Assembly: GCF_042682565.1 (NCBI RefSeq)
Contig: NZ_JBHUIC010000005.1
Strand: one strand, 5' to 3'
Length of the DNA: 64,000 nucleotides
Source of the DNA: Pistricoccus aurantiacus
Lineage (GTDB): Bacteria > Pseudomonadota > Gammaproteobacteria > Pseudomonadales > Halomonadaceae
The position numbers were made by a program, and so were the translations under genes. Positions 27,297 to 37,089 of this stretch are shown here, piece after piece (position 1 is the first letter of the stretch; every line of letters starts with the position of its first letter). Below the pieces are notes generated by a model, which saw only the letters and a program-made list of their open reading frames with translations, was not told the DNA's origin and did no database searches.

Positions 27297-28958
27297 ATGG
27301 CGCAATACGTCTACACCATGAACCGGGTGGGCAAGATCGTGCCCCCCAAACGCGAGATCCTCAAGGATATCTCGTTGTCCTTCTTTCCCGGCGCCAAGAT
27401 CGGCGTGCTGGGCCTCAACGGCGCCGGCAAATCCACCCTGCTGCGCATCATGGCCGGGGTCGACACGGAATATAACGGCGAAGCGCGACCCATGCCGGGT
27501 ATCAACATCGGCTATCTGCCCCAGGAACCCCAGCTCGACGACGACAAGAACGTGCGCGAGACCGTCGAAGAGGCATTGGCGGAAATCAAGGAAGCCCAGC
27601 AGAAGCTCGACGCGGTCTACGCCGCCTACGCGGAGCCGGACGCTGATTTCGACGCCCTGGCCACGGAACAGGCCAAGCTCGAGAATCTGATCGAGGCGGC
27701 GGACGCACATAATCTGGAGCGCAAGCTAGAAGTCGCGGCGGAAGCGCTGCGCCTGCCACCCTGGGATGCCCAGGTGGGCAATCTTTCCGGCGGCGAGCGC
27801 CGGCGCGTGGCGCTATGCCGGCTTTTGTTGGCAAGCCCGGACATGCTGCTGCTGGACGAGCCCACCAACCACCTGGACGCGGAATCCGTGGCCTGGCTGG
27901 AGCGCTTCCTGCACGATTATCCAGGCACCGTGGTGGCGATTACCCACGATCGTTACTTTCTCGACAACGTGGCCGGCTGGATTCTCGAACTCGACCGCGG
28001 CCACGGCATTCCCTTCGAGGGCAATTATTCTCAGTGGCTCGAATCCAAGGAAAAGCGCCTGGAGCAAGAGGCCAAGGCGGAAGCCTCGCGTCAGAAGGCC
28101 ATCAAGCACGAACTCGAGTGGGTGCGCTCCAATGCCAAGGGCCGCCAGGCCAAGAGCAAGGCACGCCTCAGTCGTTTCGAGGAGATGCAGTCCGGGGACT
28201 TCCAGAAGCGCAACGAAACCAACGAGATCTATATTCCGCCCGGCCCGCGGCTTGGTGACAAGGTCATCGAGTTTCACGACGTCGCCAAGCGTTTCGATGA
28301 CAAGCTGCTTTACGAGGGTCTGAGCTTCACGATCCCTCAGGGCGCCCTCGTCGGTATCGTCGGCCCCAACGGGGCGGGTAAATCGACGCTTTTCAAGCTG
28401 ATCACGAAGCAGGAGCAGCCAAACGAAGGCAAGGTGGTGATCGGCGACACGGTGCATATCGCCTATGTCGAGCAGCTTCGGGATGCGCTGGACGACAAGC
28501 AGACAGTGTGGGAAGCGGTCTCCGACGGTCAGGACATGCTCAATATCAACGGCTATGAAGTGTCGTCACGCGCTTACGTGGGACGCTTCAACTTCAAGGG
28601 CAACGATCAGCAGAAGCGCCTGGCGGACCTTTCCGGGGGTGAGCGCGGTCGTCTGCAGCTGGCCCAGACCTTGAAGCAAGGCGCTAACGTGCTGCTGCTC
28701 GACGAGCCTTCCAACGACCTGGATATCGAGACTCTGCGCGCCCTGGAAGAAGCCTTGCTGGCCTTTCCCGGCTGTGCCCTGGTCATCTCCCACGATCGCT
28801 GGTTCCTGGATCGTATCGCCACCCATATCCTGGCGTTCGAGGGCGAATCCCAGGTGGTGTTCTTCGAAGGCAACTACACGGAGTATCAGGAAGATCACAC
28901 GAAGCGGGTCGGCAACGATACGCCCAAGCGCATGAAGTACAAGCGTATCGACGCCTGA
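27297..28958 (+). CDS. ettA: EttA, ABC-F translation factor
   Basis: 553 residues, two ABC ATPase domains and no membrane part. Domain 1 has GLNGAGKST and LSGGERRRVALCRLL; domain 2 has GPNGAGKST and LSGGERGRLQLAQTL. The linker (about 240-320) carries the charged P-site tRNA interaction motif (KEKRLEQEAKAEASRQKA). Length and the start MAQYVYTMNRVGK match EttA, which binds the ribosomal E site and gates the first elongation step by energy state. A clear terminator follows at 29006-29037. Confidence 0.95.
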   Translation: MAQYVYTMNRVGKIVPPKREILKDISLSFFPGAKIGVLGLNGAGKSTLLRIMAGVDTEYNGEARPMPGINIGYLPQEPQLDDDKNVRETVEEALAEIKEAQQKLDAVYAAYAEPDADFDALATEQAKLENLIEAADAHNLERKLEVAAEALRLPPWDAQVGNLSGGERRRVALCRLLLASPDMLLLDEPTNHLDAESVAWLERFLHDYPGTVVAITHDRYFLDNVAGWILELDRGHGIPFEGNYSQWLESKEKRLEQEAKAEASRQKAIKHELEWVRSNAKGRQAKSKARLSRFEEMQSGDFQKRNETNEIYIPPGPRLGDKVIEFHDVAKRFDDKLLYEGLSFTIPQGALVGIVGPNGAGKSTLFKLITKQEQPNEGKVVIGDTVHIAYVEQLRDALDDKQTVWEAVSDGQDMLNINGYEVSSRAYVGRFNFKGNDQQKRLADLSGGERGRLQLAQTLKQGANVLLLDEPSNDLDIETLRALEEALLAFPGCALVISHDRWFLDRIATHILAFEGESQVVFFEGNYTEYQEDHTKRVGNDTPKRMKYKRIDA

Positions 28959-29005
28959 TTGCCTCGGCCAGCCCCATAGTTTGAGTGCGTCCGCGTTTCG
29001 AGAAG

Positions 29006-29037
29006 GCCCTTGATCGTCAACGAGCAAGGGCTTTTTT
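29006..29037 (+). terminator. Rho-independent terminator of ettA
   Basis: GCCCTTG pairs with CAAGGGC (29025-29031) around a 12-nt loop and is followed directly by six T. It lies 48 bp after the ettA stop. Confidence 0.9.
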
Positions 29038-29096
29038 CGTCTTGCGTGGCGCGCCTCGACGCGTCATAAGAAAAACTGGACTCCAAGGATCCCGCG

Positions 29097-30491
29097 ATGC
29101 TCTCACAATTTTTCCATCCCATCCGATTGCTCAGACGCTATCGGCAAAGCATCGCCTTCCTGCCCAGTCTACTGGCGATTGCCTATCTACTTCTCGGGTT
29201 ATTGGCTGTAATACCCAATATAGACAACGATACCCTGCCGGACTTTTTCGGGTGGCTGGACTTCAAGGATCCCGGCACCGCGCGGTCACTGCTATCGACA
29301 CTGATTGCCGGCATGATTTCGCTGATGGTCTTCAGTTTTTCCATGGTCATGACGGTGCTCTCCCAGGCGGGAAGCAGCTTTTCGCAAAAACTGGTGTTTG
29401 GCCTGGTCAGCAAACGGGAGCACCAGCGTGTACTGGGACACTATCTCGGCACCATCCTGTTCGTACTGATTCTTCTGATGGTGCCTTTCAAGGGAGAAAC
29501 TCCCACCCTATGGCGTTCTCTCGGGGTGTATCTAGGCGTCGCCATGGTGGTTCACTGCCTGGGACTGTTTGTCTATTTCATCCACAGCGTTTCTCAGTCC
29601 GTGCAAATCAACGCGGTGACCCAGGGGCTTCATCAATCCACCAAGGACTCCCTTGAAAAAGTGCGATCACTGATGGACTCCCCTCGCTGGCGACACCTGG
29701 GCGCCCATCCGCATATCCAGAATCGACATTATCTTATCAACGCGCACCAAAGCGGCTATATCCAACAGGTGGATCTCGAAAAACTGGCGAAGCTTGCGGA
29801 AGAGGTCGGCGCGGTGATTCATCTCAACTTCACCTTCGGCGACTACACCGTCGTGGAATTTCCCCTATTCAAGGTGGAGATGGAAGATAACGACGACGCG
29901 GCGGCGCCCGACGCGGCGGCGCCCGACGCAGCCCCACCTGGCGCAGACAAGATCGATGAGGAATTCCGTACCGCGGTGCTGGCAACACTGACCTATGTGC
30001 AGGGAGAGTCCGTCGAGGACCTTTACATCAACGGGCTGACCCAGCTGATGGAAATTGCCATCAAGGGGCTTTCTCCCGGTATCAACGAACCTGGCATCGC
30101 GCGGCTATGCATTCATCAACTGACGGAATTGCTGGCAAGGCGTCTGAAGCTGGAACCCAGCAATATTTTGGTTGACGATCGAGGGCATACTCGCGTGACC
30201 TGGAAAATACAACGCTTCGACAGCCTGCTCTATCGACTTTTCACGCCCATCCTGCACTATGGTAAGGAAGACATCAGCATCAACCTGGCGCTACTGAAAG
30301 CGTTAAAGACATTATCGAACTTCGCCAAGCATGATGATCTTGACGCCATTCAGGGACATGCGGATCGCGTGATCGCGGTCCTGGCGTCACTTACCCAGGA
30401 TTCCCTGGATAGGCAGTTTATACAGGAGCGCTTGAATAGCGGCGAGCATCGTTTGAAATTGCCGATAACGCTGCCCACCGAGAAAGATTAA
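29097..30491 (+). CDS. DUF2254 membrane protein
   Basis: 464 residues. Four N-terminal membrane helices (about 18-42, 62-88, 112-130, 138-160) with the family block LMVFSFSMVMTVLSQAGSSFSQKL, then a soluble domain with IKGLSPGINEPGIA. Function is unknown; members sit in the inner membrane. A Pro/Asp/Ala-rich insert (about 267-281) is encoded by a 15-bp tandem repeat (separate entry). Own leader after the ettA terminator. Confidence 0.88.
   Translation: MLSQFFHPIRLLRRYRQSIAFLPSLLAIAYLLLGLLAVIPNIDNDTLPDFFGWLDFKDPGTARSLLSTLIAGMISLMVFSFSMVMTVLSQAGSSFSQKLVFGLVSKREHQRVLGHYLGTILFVLILLMVPFKGETPTLWRSLGVYLGVAMVVHCLGLFVYFIHSVSQSVQINAVTQGLHQSTKDSLEKVRSLMDSPRWRHLGAHPHIQNRHYLINAHQSGYIQQVDLEKLAKLAEEVGAVIHLNFTFGDYTVVEFPLFKVEMEDNDDAAAPDAAAPDAAPPGADKIDEEFRTAVLATLTYVQGESVEDLYINGLTQLMEIAIKGLSPGINEPGIARLCIHQLTELLARRLKLEPSNILVDDRGHTRVTWKIQRFDSLLYRLFTPILHYGKEDISINLALLKALKTLSNFAKHDDLDAIQGHADRVIAVLASLTQDSLDRQFIQERLNSGEHRLKLPITLPTEKD
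29895..29924 (+). repeat. 15-bp tandem duplication inside the DUF2254 gene
   Basis: GACGCGGCGGCGCCC occurs twice back to back, with a degraded third copy after it, coding for DAAAP-DAAAP-DAAPP. It stays in frame and lies in a probable surface loop. Confidence 0.9.
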
Positions 30492-30514
30492 GTGTCCATT
30501 CGTGGTGCGAGTCG

Positions 30515-30670
30515 TCAGCGCCGCCCGCGTATCAGCGATACCACAAACAGGATAAGAAACAGCACGAACAGGATTTTTGCGATAGTGGCAGCAATTCCGG
30601 AAATCCCTCCGAAACCCAGTACCGCCGCGACGATAGCAATAATCAGAAATATCAGCGCGTTGCCTAACAT
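30515..30670 (-). CDS. DUF1328 (YtjA-type) membrane micro-protein
   Basis: 51 residues, starting MLGNALIFLIIAIVAAVLGF and ending FVVSLIRGRR: two short hydrophobic helices with a Gly-rich turn (GFGGISGIAATIAKI) and a basic tail, which is the DUF1328 pattern. AAGGAG is placed 7 bp before the ATG. Such proteins are common, often stress-induced and of unknown function. It converges on the DUF2254 gene with 23 bp between the stops. Confidence 0.9.
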   Translation of the reverse strand: MLGNALIFLIIAIVAAVLGFGGISGIAATIAKILFVLFLILFVVSLIRGRR

Positions 30671-30827
30671 GAAATTCTCCTTTTTCTCGACAGCTGATCA
30701 TCTTCGATGCTTATTCATGCTTGTTCACGTAGGCCAATGCGTCAATAGTAAAATGCGAATTTTCTTAAGCAGGATACAGCTATCAAAAATGACTTACTCG
30801 AGACTCCAGGCAAAACGTTTTCTTGTA

Positions 30828-32099
30828 CTACCTTTTTAACTTTGATTGAGCGGGTAACGTCGTTGGAAACGAAAGTGTTGCTTGATGTTCCGGCGCGCTA
30901 TGGTGCTGAGTCCGCGTAATATACTGTCCATAGCGAGCGCTCAAGGGCGCCGCGCTCACGCCGTGTAGATAGATACTCAGTAAAATGGTCCAGGCAGCAA
31001 CTGCGAAAACCACTTCGGCGCCCGGGACATCGGTCGCTTCCGCAATCAAGACCGCGTAGACGATGGAAGCTAGCCCCCGGGGGCCGGCCCAGCCGATAAA
31101 ACCTATGCTGGCCGGCGCCAGACCGCTGCCCCAGAGAGAAATAGCCACCGCGATGGGGCGCACCAACAGTAGACTGACCAAAGCATAGAAGAGGGTTTGC
31201 CAGGTAATATCGGCAAATATATCGATAGCCATAAAGGAGCCGAACAGCAGAAAGGTAATGAGCGTCAGCAGTTGCCCTTCCGCTTCGGCGAAACCCGTGG
31301 TACGCGGCAAGAGCGAACGCGCCGAGGTCCCTACTGCCAAGCCGGCGGTAAAAGCCGCTACAAAACCGTTTCCGCCCAAGAGTTCCGCTCCTGCATAGGC
31401 GATAGCCGCCAAGGAAATGGTGGCCAGGCGCTGCGTGGTATCCGTAGTCCATTCATGACCGGCGCTCCATTCCAGCACGCGGCCGCCAAGCCAGCCGGTC
31501 AGCGCCCCCACCGCCATGCCGATTCCCACTAACGCGATAAACAACACCACATAGCCGCCGAAAGACCCGGTTTCATGGCGAGCCACGTCGAGCAGCACGG
31601 TAATGAACGGCACCGCCAGGCCGTCGTTGAGGCCGCTTTCCACGTTCAGGGTCTGACGAATACGTTTGGGTACGGCGTCATTGCTGACGAAGGCTTGCCC
31701 CAAGGCGGCGTCCGTTGGTGCCAAGGTGGCGGCCAGCAAGGCTACCGCCCCCAAGGAAAGCTCCGGCAGCAGAAGCCAGCCCGCGCCGGTACCGATCAAT
31801 AGCGCCAAGGGTAGCCCAAACCCCAACAGCCGCAGCGCCAGATCGTGTTCTTTCCATACTGCCCGCAGCTCCATGCGCGAGGCATCGGTAAACAGCACGA
31901 CCACCAGGGTCGCCTCCGCAAGAACGCTTACGGTCTCGTTTTCCACATCGAAATTGACGATGCCCAGGATTCCCGGCCCCAGCAGTATACCGGCGGTAGT
32001 AAATACCATGGGCAAGGTGATGGGAGTGCCTTGCAAACGTCCCGCCAGCAGTCCAAACCCCAGTACCGCCAATGCCACGACGAAAACATTCGCTTCCAT
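30828..32099 (-). CDS. CPA1-type cation:proton antiporter (NhaP-like)
   Basis: 423 residues with about twelve membrane helices. APTDAALGQAFV and VESGLNDGLAVPF are the ion-binding blocks of the CPA1 Na+(K+)/H+ antiporters. In a halophile it probably expels sodium or controls pH. It ends in a short hydrophilic tail with no TrkA-type regulatory domain. It runs in the same direction as lpxL upstream, with a 42-bp gap. Confidence 0.87.
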   Translation of the reverse strand: MEANVFVVALAVLGFGLLAGRLQGTPITLPMVFTTAGILLGPGILGIVNFDVENETVSVLAEATLVVVLFTDASRMELRAVWKEHDLALRLLGFGLPLALLIGTGAGWLLLPELSLGAVALLAATLAPTDAALGQAFVSNDAVPKRIRQTLNVESGLNDGLAVPFITVLLDVARHETGSFGGYVVLFIALVGIGMAVGALTGWLGGRVLEWSAGHEWTTDTTQRLATISLAAIAYAGAELLGGNGFVAAFTAGLAVGTSARSLLPRTTGFAEAEGQLLTLITFLLFGSFMAIDIFADITWQTLFYALVSLLLVRPIAVAISLWGSGLAPASIGFIGWAGPRGLASIVYAVLIAEATDVPGAEVVFAVAAWTILLSIYLHGVSAAPLSARYGQYITRTQHHSAPEHQATLSFPTTLPAQSKLKR

Positions 32100-32141
32100 G
32101 CGTTTTCTCCCATGGCTTCGCTATGGACTTACACCCTGTAC

Positions 32142-33053
32142 TCAATAAAATCCCGCTTCGCCGCGAGGCCGCGTCTTGAAGCGGCGATGCAGCCACAGAT
32201 ACTGCTCTGGATGCCTGCGAATCGCCGCCTCGATGACCTGATTGATCCGCGCAGCATCGCTCGCCTCATCACCGGTGGGAAAGTTCTCGAGGGCCGGCAG
32301 ATATTCCAGGCTATAGGTGCGGTTATCCGGGTTGCGATGAAAGATCAGCGGCATTACCGGAGCGCCGGTCATGCGAGCGATCTTGCCGGTCAGCTTGATG
32401 GAGGCCGCTTGAACACCGAAGAAAGGCGCGAACACGCTGACGTTTCGGCCAAAATCCTGATCAGGGGAATACCAGACCGCGTGACCGCTCTTGATGCGGC
32501 GCACCACGCCGCGCAAATCATGGCGATCGATGGCGGCGCCGAAGATATGCCGGCGGGCCCGAGTCATGAAACGTTCGAACAGGGCATTGTCGTGGGGGCG
32601 ATAGACCACATCCGCGGGAAAGAACAGGGAATGCAAGGCGCCGCCGAGATCCAGGGTGGAAAAATGAATGCCGATGATCAGCGCGCCCTTGCCCCGGGCC
32701 ATCGCCCGGGCCATGTGTTCCCGACCCTTGAAGGTGACGCGATGACGCAGATGTTCCGGATCGCGACACCAACCGGTCGCGGTTTCCAGAATGCCGATAC
32801 CGTTGGCAATGAAGGTCTGCTTGACCAGCGCTGCCTGGGCCTGCTCGTCCATTTCGGGAAAACAGAGCTCCAGATTGGTTTCGGTAATATGCCGACGCCG
32901 CTTGGCGAAGCGCCAGGCCGCTAGACCAATGAGGCGACCCACGCCCAACTTGAGACGCCAGGGTAGCCAGGCGCCCGCATACATGAAACCGATGGAGAAC
33001 CAGGTAGGCCAGTAACGCGGATGCGCGAAGGAAAAGGATTTCTTCAAAGACAT
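32142..33053 (-). CDS. lpxL: Lipid A acyltransferase (LpxL/HtrB family)
   Basis: 303 residues, with one hydrophobic anchor near the N-terminus and the acyltransferase HX4D motif HFSTLD (His130, Asp135). Further blocks are VYRPHDNALFE, WYSPDQDFG and QYLWLHRRFKTRP. It should add a secondary (lauroyl-type) chain to Kdo2-lipid IVA at the inner membrane. LpxM and LpxP are paralogues of similar sequence; LpxL is favoured by overall resemblance only. Confidence 0.87.
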   Translation of the reverse strand: MSLKKSFSFAHPRYWPTWFSIGFMYAGAWLPWRLKLGVGRLIGLAAWRFAKRRRHITETNLELCFPEMDEQAQAALVKQTFIANGIGILETATGWCRDPEHLRHRVTFKGREHMARAMARGKGALIIGIHFSTLDLGGALHSLFFPADVVYRPHDNALFERFMTRARRHIFGAAIDRHDLRGVVRRIKSGHAVWYSPDQDFGRNVSVFAPFFGVQAASIKLTGKIARMTGAPVMPLIFHRNPDNRTYSLEYLPALENFPTGDEASDAARINQVIEAAIRRHPEQYLWLHRRFKTRPRGEAGFY

Positions 33054-33118
33054 GAAAGATCGAGCCGGCAGCGTGACGAAATCGCCTATTCTGGCACAGG
33101 CGACGGGGATTTTGATCT

Positions 33119-34234
33119 TCAGTCGCCGTCGACTTCATCGTCATGATAGCGGCGCGGCACTCTCGGCAGCATACCGGTCAGCAAGGTATAGCTGATGGTC
33201 TCGCAGTGGCGTGCCACTTCATCGACGCTGAGTACCTCGCCGCCAGCCGTCCGGCCCCAGAGCACCACTTCGCTGCCGATAGCGGCGCCGGGAACGTCGC
33301 TGACGTCTACCGTCAGCATGTCCATGGACACGCGGCCGGCCAGGCTTGCCCGCTGGCCGTCCACCAGTACCGGCGTGCCGTCCCGGGCATGGCGGTCATA
33401 ACCGTCGCCGTAACCGCAGGCCACCACGGCGATACGTGACCGCTGCGATGCTCGCCAACGACCGCCATAGCCGACCGGCTCTCCAGCCGCCACGTCTTGA
33501 AGGGCAATAATCCGCGAACGCAGCGTCATCACCGGCCTGAGCCGTCGGCTGGCATCATTGGCGCCTTCCAGCGGATCGCTGCCATAAAGCATGATACCGG
33601 GACGATTCCAGTCGCCATGGGTCTCCGGCCAGGCCAGAGTCGCCGGCGAGTTGGCCAGACATGTCGGGGCATCCAGCCGCTTGGCCAGACCTTGGAGCAG
33701 GGTAAGCTGCTGGCGAAACTGCTGGCTGTCCAAAGCGTCCGCGGTGGCGAAGTGGCTCATCAGATAAAGCTCGCTCACCCTCCCCCGATCCGCTTGCAGC
33801 TTGTGCCAGAGACCCTCGGCCTCTCGAGGTGGAAAGCCCAGGCGATGCATTCCAGAATCCACCTTGAGCCATACCGGGATCGGCGTTGTCGGGCGATAAG
33901 CGAACAGTGCGTCCACTTGCCATTGACTATGCACCGTCATCCATAACCCCAGCGTATCGACATACTCGAGTTCGGAAGCGTCGAATATACCCTCCAGCAG
34001 CAGGATCGGCGTGGTGATGCCTGCCTCGCGCAGTTCCATGGCCTCTTCGAGACAGGCCACAGCGAAAGCCGGCGCGAGATCCTCGAGTGCCTGGGCGCAG
34101 GCGACAGCGCCATGGCCGTAGGCATTGGCCTTGAGTACCGCCATCGCCTGGCTGACTGGCGCCCGGGCCTGAGCCAGGCGATAGTTGTGGCGCAAGGCCG
34201 CCAGGTCGATCTCCGCCAGCAAGGGTCGCGTCAT
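33119..34234 (-). CDS. alr: Alanine racemase
   Basis: 371 residues. The PLP lysine lies in VLKANAYGHG (Lys35) and the opposing catalytic tyrosine in GEPVGYGGRW (Tyr256), with the expected Fold III layout. It provides D-alanine for peptidoglycan. It starts 2 bp after the upstream TolC-type gene ends and probably shares its transcript. Whether it is the biosynthetic (alr) or catabolic (dadX) form cannot be told; no dadA is nearby. Confidence 0.93.
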   Translation of the reverse strand: MTRPLLAEIDLAALRHNYRLAQARAPVSQAMAVLKANAYGHGAVACAQALEDLAPAFAVACLEEAMELREAGITTPILLLEGIFDASELEYVDTLGLWMTVHSQWQVDALFAYRPTTPIPVWLKVDSGMHRLGFPPREAEGLWHKLQADRGRVSELYLMSHFATADALDSQQFRQQLTLLQGLAKRLDAPTCLANSPATLAWPETHGDWNRPGIMLYGSDPLEGANDASRRLRPVMTLRSRIIALQDVAAGEPVGYGGRWRASQRSRIAVVACGYGDGYDRHARDGTPVLVDGQRASLAGRVSMDMLTVDVSDVPGAAIGSEVVLWGRTAGGEVLSVDEVARHCETISYTLLTGMLPRVPRRYHDDEVDGD

Positions 34235-34236
34235 GA

Positions 34237-35877
34237 TCAGAGATCCGGTAGCTCGGTGTTGATGTCTCCGGCATCGTTCAGGCCCTGATTGCCGAGAGGG
34301 CCATCGTTGCCAAGCGCGCCGCCATTGAGCATGGAATCGGTCGAGCCCGCCGGCAAGGCTTCCTCAGGAGGGGCAGGCGGCTCGCCGATGGATTCCACCG
34401 GCTCCATGTCCTCGACGTCCGATACGCTGAGATAGACCAGCTCCGCTTCGGTCAGCCACTGATTGAGCGCGGCGATATCATCGACTTCCAGCACCCCGGC
34501 CTGGCGCTGCAGATTGAGACGCGCCAGGACGTAATCGTAGCGGGCTTCCGCGTAATCGGCGATGGCACTGAACAGGTTCTGCTCCGCGTTCAGCACGTCG
34601 ACGATATTGCGGGTACCCACCTGATAGCCGGAGCGAGTGGCTTCCAAGGCGCTGCGGTTGGACACGATCGCCTGCTTGCGCGCGGCCACGGTCTGAACAT
34701 CGTTGATGACTTCGGTATACAGGGAGCGCACATTTTGCAGCGTATCCCGACGCTGATCCTCGAAATCGTACTGACTGGATTCCAGCAGGTAGGTGCTCTG
34801 ACGGATCTGGGCGGTGGTAGTCCCCCCTGTGTACAGCGGCAGGCTGGCTTGAACGCCCAGCTGACTGGCGGAATCGTGGCCTTCCTGAATGTTCTGATTG
34901 CTGTCGGCGTAATTGTACCGGGCAAAGGCCTGCACCGTCGGCAAGCGTCGAGAGCGAGAAATATCCACCTCGCTGCGGGCCACCTCTACTCCGGCACCGG
35001 CCAGCATCAGCTGCGGACTATTTTCCAGGGCAATGTCCATCCATTCGCTACGTCGAGACGGCGACGGCGGCTCGATGGGAAGGTCCTCCTTGAGGGTTTC
35101 GATACTCTCATAGCGGCGGCCGGTCAGCCGTTCCAGGGCCTCGAAGCGCACCTGCAGGTTACTTTCCGCGGCAATGCGCTGGGCTCGCGCCAGATCATAA
35201 GTCGCCTGGGCTTCGTAGACGTCGGTAATCGCGATCAGACCGACATCGAAACGCTCTCGGGACTGCTCATACTGCCGCGCGATGGCTTTTTCCTGGGCCC
35301 GCCGAGCTTCCAGCACTTCATAAGCCCGCAGAATCTCGAAGTAGGCCTGCGAGACATTGAACAGCAGTTGCTGGCGCGTCACTTCAAGCTGCAGGGCCTG
35401 CTGGTCGTACTGCTCTCGCGCCTGCTCCAGACGCGCCGCGCTGGTGGGGCTGAATAACGCCTGAGTGGCATTGAGATCGATGCTGGCGGTTTCGAAATTA
35501 TCGTCCGGATCCGACGTCGTCACTCCGGCGCCCAACCCGGGAATCTGAGAGGTGAAATCGCCGCCCTGGGAAGAATAGGTTCGATTGTGGCTGGCACTGC
35601 CACTGAGATCGACCTGGGGCAGCAAGGCGCCCCGCTCCACGTCGGTAAAGGCCTCCGCCGCCTCGAGCTGGGAGCGAATCGAGGCAATTTCGGCGTTGGT
35701 ATCCAGCGCATCCCGGGTGATGGCCAGCAAATCCGCGGCCTGCACCGAGTTGGCCAAGGCCAGACTGGTGAGCAAGGAACCGGCAAGCCAGGGCATCACT
35801 CGCCGGGGCAATCGGGGTCTTGAAGCCGAAGCTTGGCGTAGCGATACCACGAGTGGCGAAAGTCGTCTGCAGGACAT
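34237..35877 (-). CDS. tolC: TolC-family outer membrane channel
   Basis: 546 residues from ATG 35877, which has CAGGGA upstream. A good signal peptide (MPWLAGSLLTSLALANSVQA) begins only at residue about 28, so an internal start is possible. Two OEP repeats follow, with motifs such as NVSQAYFEILRAYEVLEARRAQEKAIARQYEQ. The C-terminal ~100 residues are a Pro/Asp/Gly-rich tail that is probably disordered. As it is not next to any pump gene, it is the better candidate for the general TolC serving several exporters. Confidence 0.88.
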   Translation of the reverse strand: MSCRRLSPLVVSLRQASASRPRLPRRVMPWLAGSLLTSLALANSVQAADLLAITRDALDTNAEIASIRSQLEAAEAFTDVERGALLPQVDLSGSASHNRTYSSQGGDFTSQIPGLGAGVTTSDPDDNFETASIDLNATQALFSPTSAARLEQAREQYDQQALQLEVTRQQLLFNVSQAYFEILRAYEVLEARRAQEKAIARQYEQSRERFDVGLIAITDVYEAQATYDLARAQRIAAESNLQVRFEALERLTGRRYESIETLKEDLPIEPPSPSRRSEWMDIALENSPQLMLAGAGVEVARSEVDISRSRRLPTVQAFARYNYADSNQNIQEGHDSASQLGVQASLPLYTGGTTTAQIRQSTYLLESSQYDFEDQRRDTLQNVRSLYTEVINDVQTVAARKQAIVSNRSALEATRSGYQVGTRNIVDVLNAEQNLFSAIADYAEARYDYVLARLNLQRQAGVLEVDDIAALNQWLTEAELVYLSVSDVEDMEPVESIGEPPAPPEEALPAGSTDSMLNGGALGNDGPLGNQGLNDAGDINTELPDL

Positions 35878-35958
35878 GGGCGTTCCCTGTTGTGTCACGA
35901 TGGACGGATTATGCCAGAAACCTCTGTTGTTAGGGCGCAAACTAACAGCGTAAGCGTG

Positions 35959-35986
35959 AAAAAAGACGCTCTTGTCCAGCAGCGTC
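35959..35986 (-). terminator. Rho-independent terminator of rpoS
   Basis: Read on the minus strand, GACGCT and AGCGTC form a 6-bp stem around a 10-nt loop followed by six T. It lies about 20 bp beyond the rpoS stop and separates rpoS from tolC. Confidence 0.8.
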
Positions 35987-36007
35987 GCCTATTTCAACAA
36001 GCCTTGG

Positions 36008-36976
36008 CTATTCGAAGATCGCGTCCAGCGATAGTCCTTTCTTTTCGAGCGCCCGACGCAACTTCTTGAGCGCTTCCACCTGGATCTGGCGTACCCGCTC
36101 TCGCGTCAAGCCGATTTCCTCACCGACTTCTTCCAGGGTCGCTGCTTCATGGCCGCGCAAGCCGAAGCGTCTGACGACGACTTCCCGCTGTTTTTCCGTC
36201 AGTTCCGCGAGCCAGGCATCAACATGCAGCTTGACGTCGATATCCAGTAAAGACGATTCCGGCCCCAGGTCGTTATCGTCCGTCAGGGTGTCGATGAGGG
36301 GCTTGTCGTTTTCGCTGCCCAACGGGTAGTCCACCGAAGATACCCGTTCATTCAGTCCCATCATCTTCTTGACGGTCTCGACGGGTTTATCCAGATACTC
36401 GGCGATTTCCTCGGGGGTCGCCTCGTGATCGAGCTTCTGGGTCAGTTCCCGCGCCGCACGCAGGTAGATGTTGAGTTCCTTGACGACGTGAATGGGCAGA
36501 CGAATGGTGCGAGTCTGGTTCATCAGGGCCCGCTCGATGGTCTGACGAATCCACCAGGTGGCATAGGTGGAAAAACGAAAGCCGCGCTCTGGATCGAACT
36601 TTTCGACGGCGCGAATCAGTCCCAGGTTGCCTTCCTCGATCAGGTCCAGCAACGTCAGACCGCGGTTGAGATAGCGTCTGGCTATCTTGACCACCAGCCG
36701 CAGGTTGGACTCGATCATGCGCGAGCGACCGGCGGGATCACCCTTCTGGGCCAGACGCCCGAAGTAAACTTCTTCTTCCGGCGACAGCAGCGGCGAAAAG
36801 CCGATCTCGTTGAGATAGATCTGCGTTGCATCAAGGCTGTGATGGTAAGGGTTTTCCTCCCGAGTCAGAGCTTTTTCGAAGGCTTTCTCATCCTTGGCTC
36901 TCGCATTGTTTTTCTCGAGTACCTCATCGACCGCGTTGAGATCCACATCCTGAAGATCCCGTTCGAGTATGCTCAT
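36008..36976 (-). CDS. rpoS: RNA polymerase sigma factor RpoS
   Basis: 322 residues. Region 1.2 (DATQIYLNEIGFSPLLSPEEEV), the region 2 core (IEEGNLGLIRAVEKFDPERGFRFSTYATWWIRQTIERA in two adjoining blocks), region 3 and a region 4 helix-turn-helix (LEEVGEEIGLTRERVRQIQ) are all intact. Length and position after nlpD identify the stationary-phase and stress sigma factor. In relatives, promoters for rpoS lie within nlpD, and the same is likely here given the 113-bp gap. Confidence 0.96.
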   Translation of the reverse strand: MSILERDLQDVDLNAVDEVLEKNNARAKDEKAFEKALTREENPYHHSLDATQIYLNEIGFSPLLSPEEEVYFGRLAQKGDPAGRSRMIESNLRLVVKIARRYLNRGLTLLDLIEEGNLGLIRAVEKFDPERGFRFSTYATWWIRQTIERALMNQTRTIRLPIHVVKELNIYLRAARELTQKLDHEATPEEIAEYLDKPVETVKKMMGLNERVSSVDYPLGSENDKPLIDTLTDDNDLGPESSLLDIDVKLHVDAWLAELTEKQREVVVRRFGLRGHEAATLEEVGEEIGLTRERVRQIQVEALKKLRRALEKKGLSLDAIFE

Positions 36977-37089
36977 CTCGCGACTCCAACTAAAAGCTGA
37001 TCAGAGATAACATCGGCGGCGGCAGTGTACCGAACCGCTGACCAATGCCTATTGTTGTTAATTGTTTTTTCTTGTCGTTCAGGAGACGT

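Noticed and set aside
30671..30827. Gap between the DUF1328 gene and the antiporter
   Set aside because: Checked for an RNA gene or terminator; nothing convincing.
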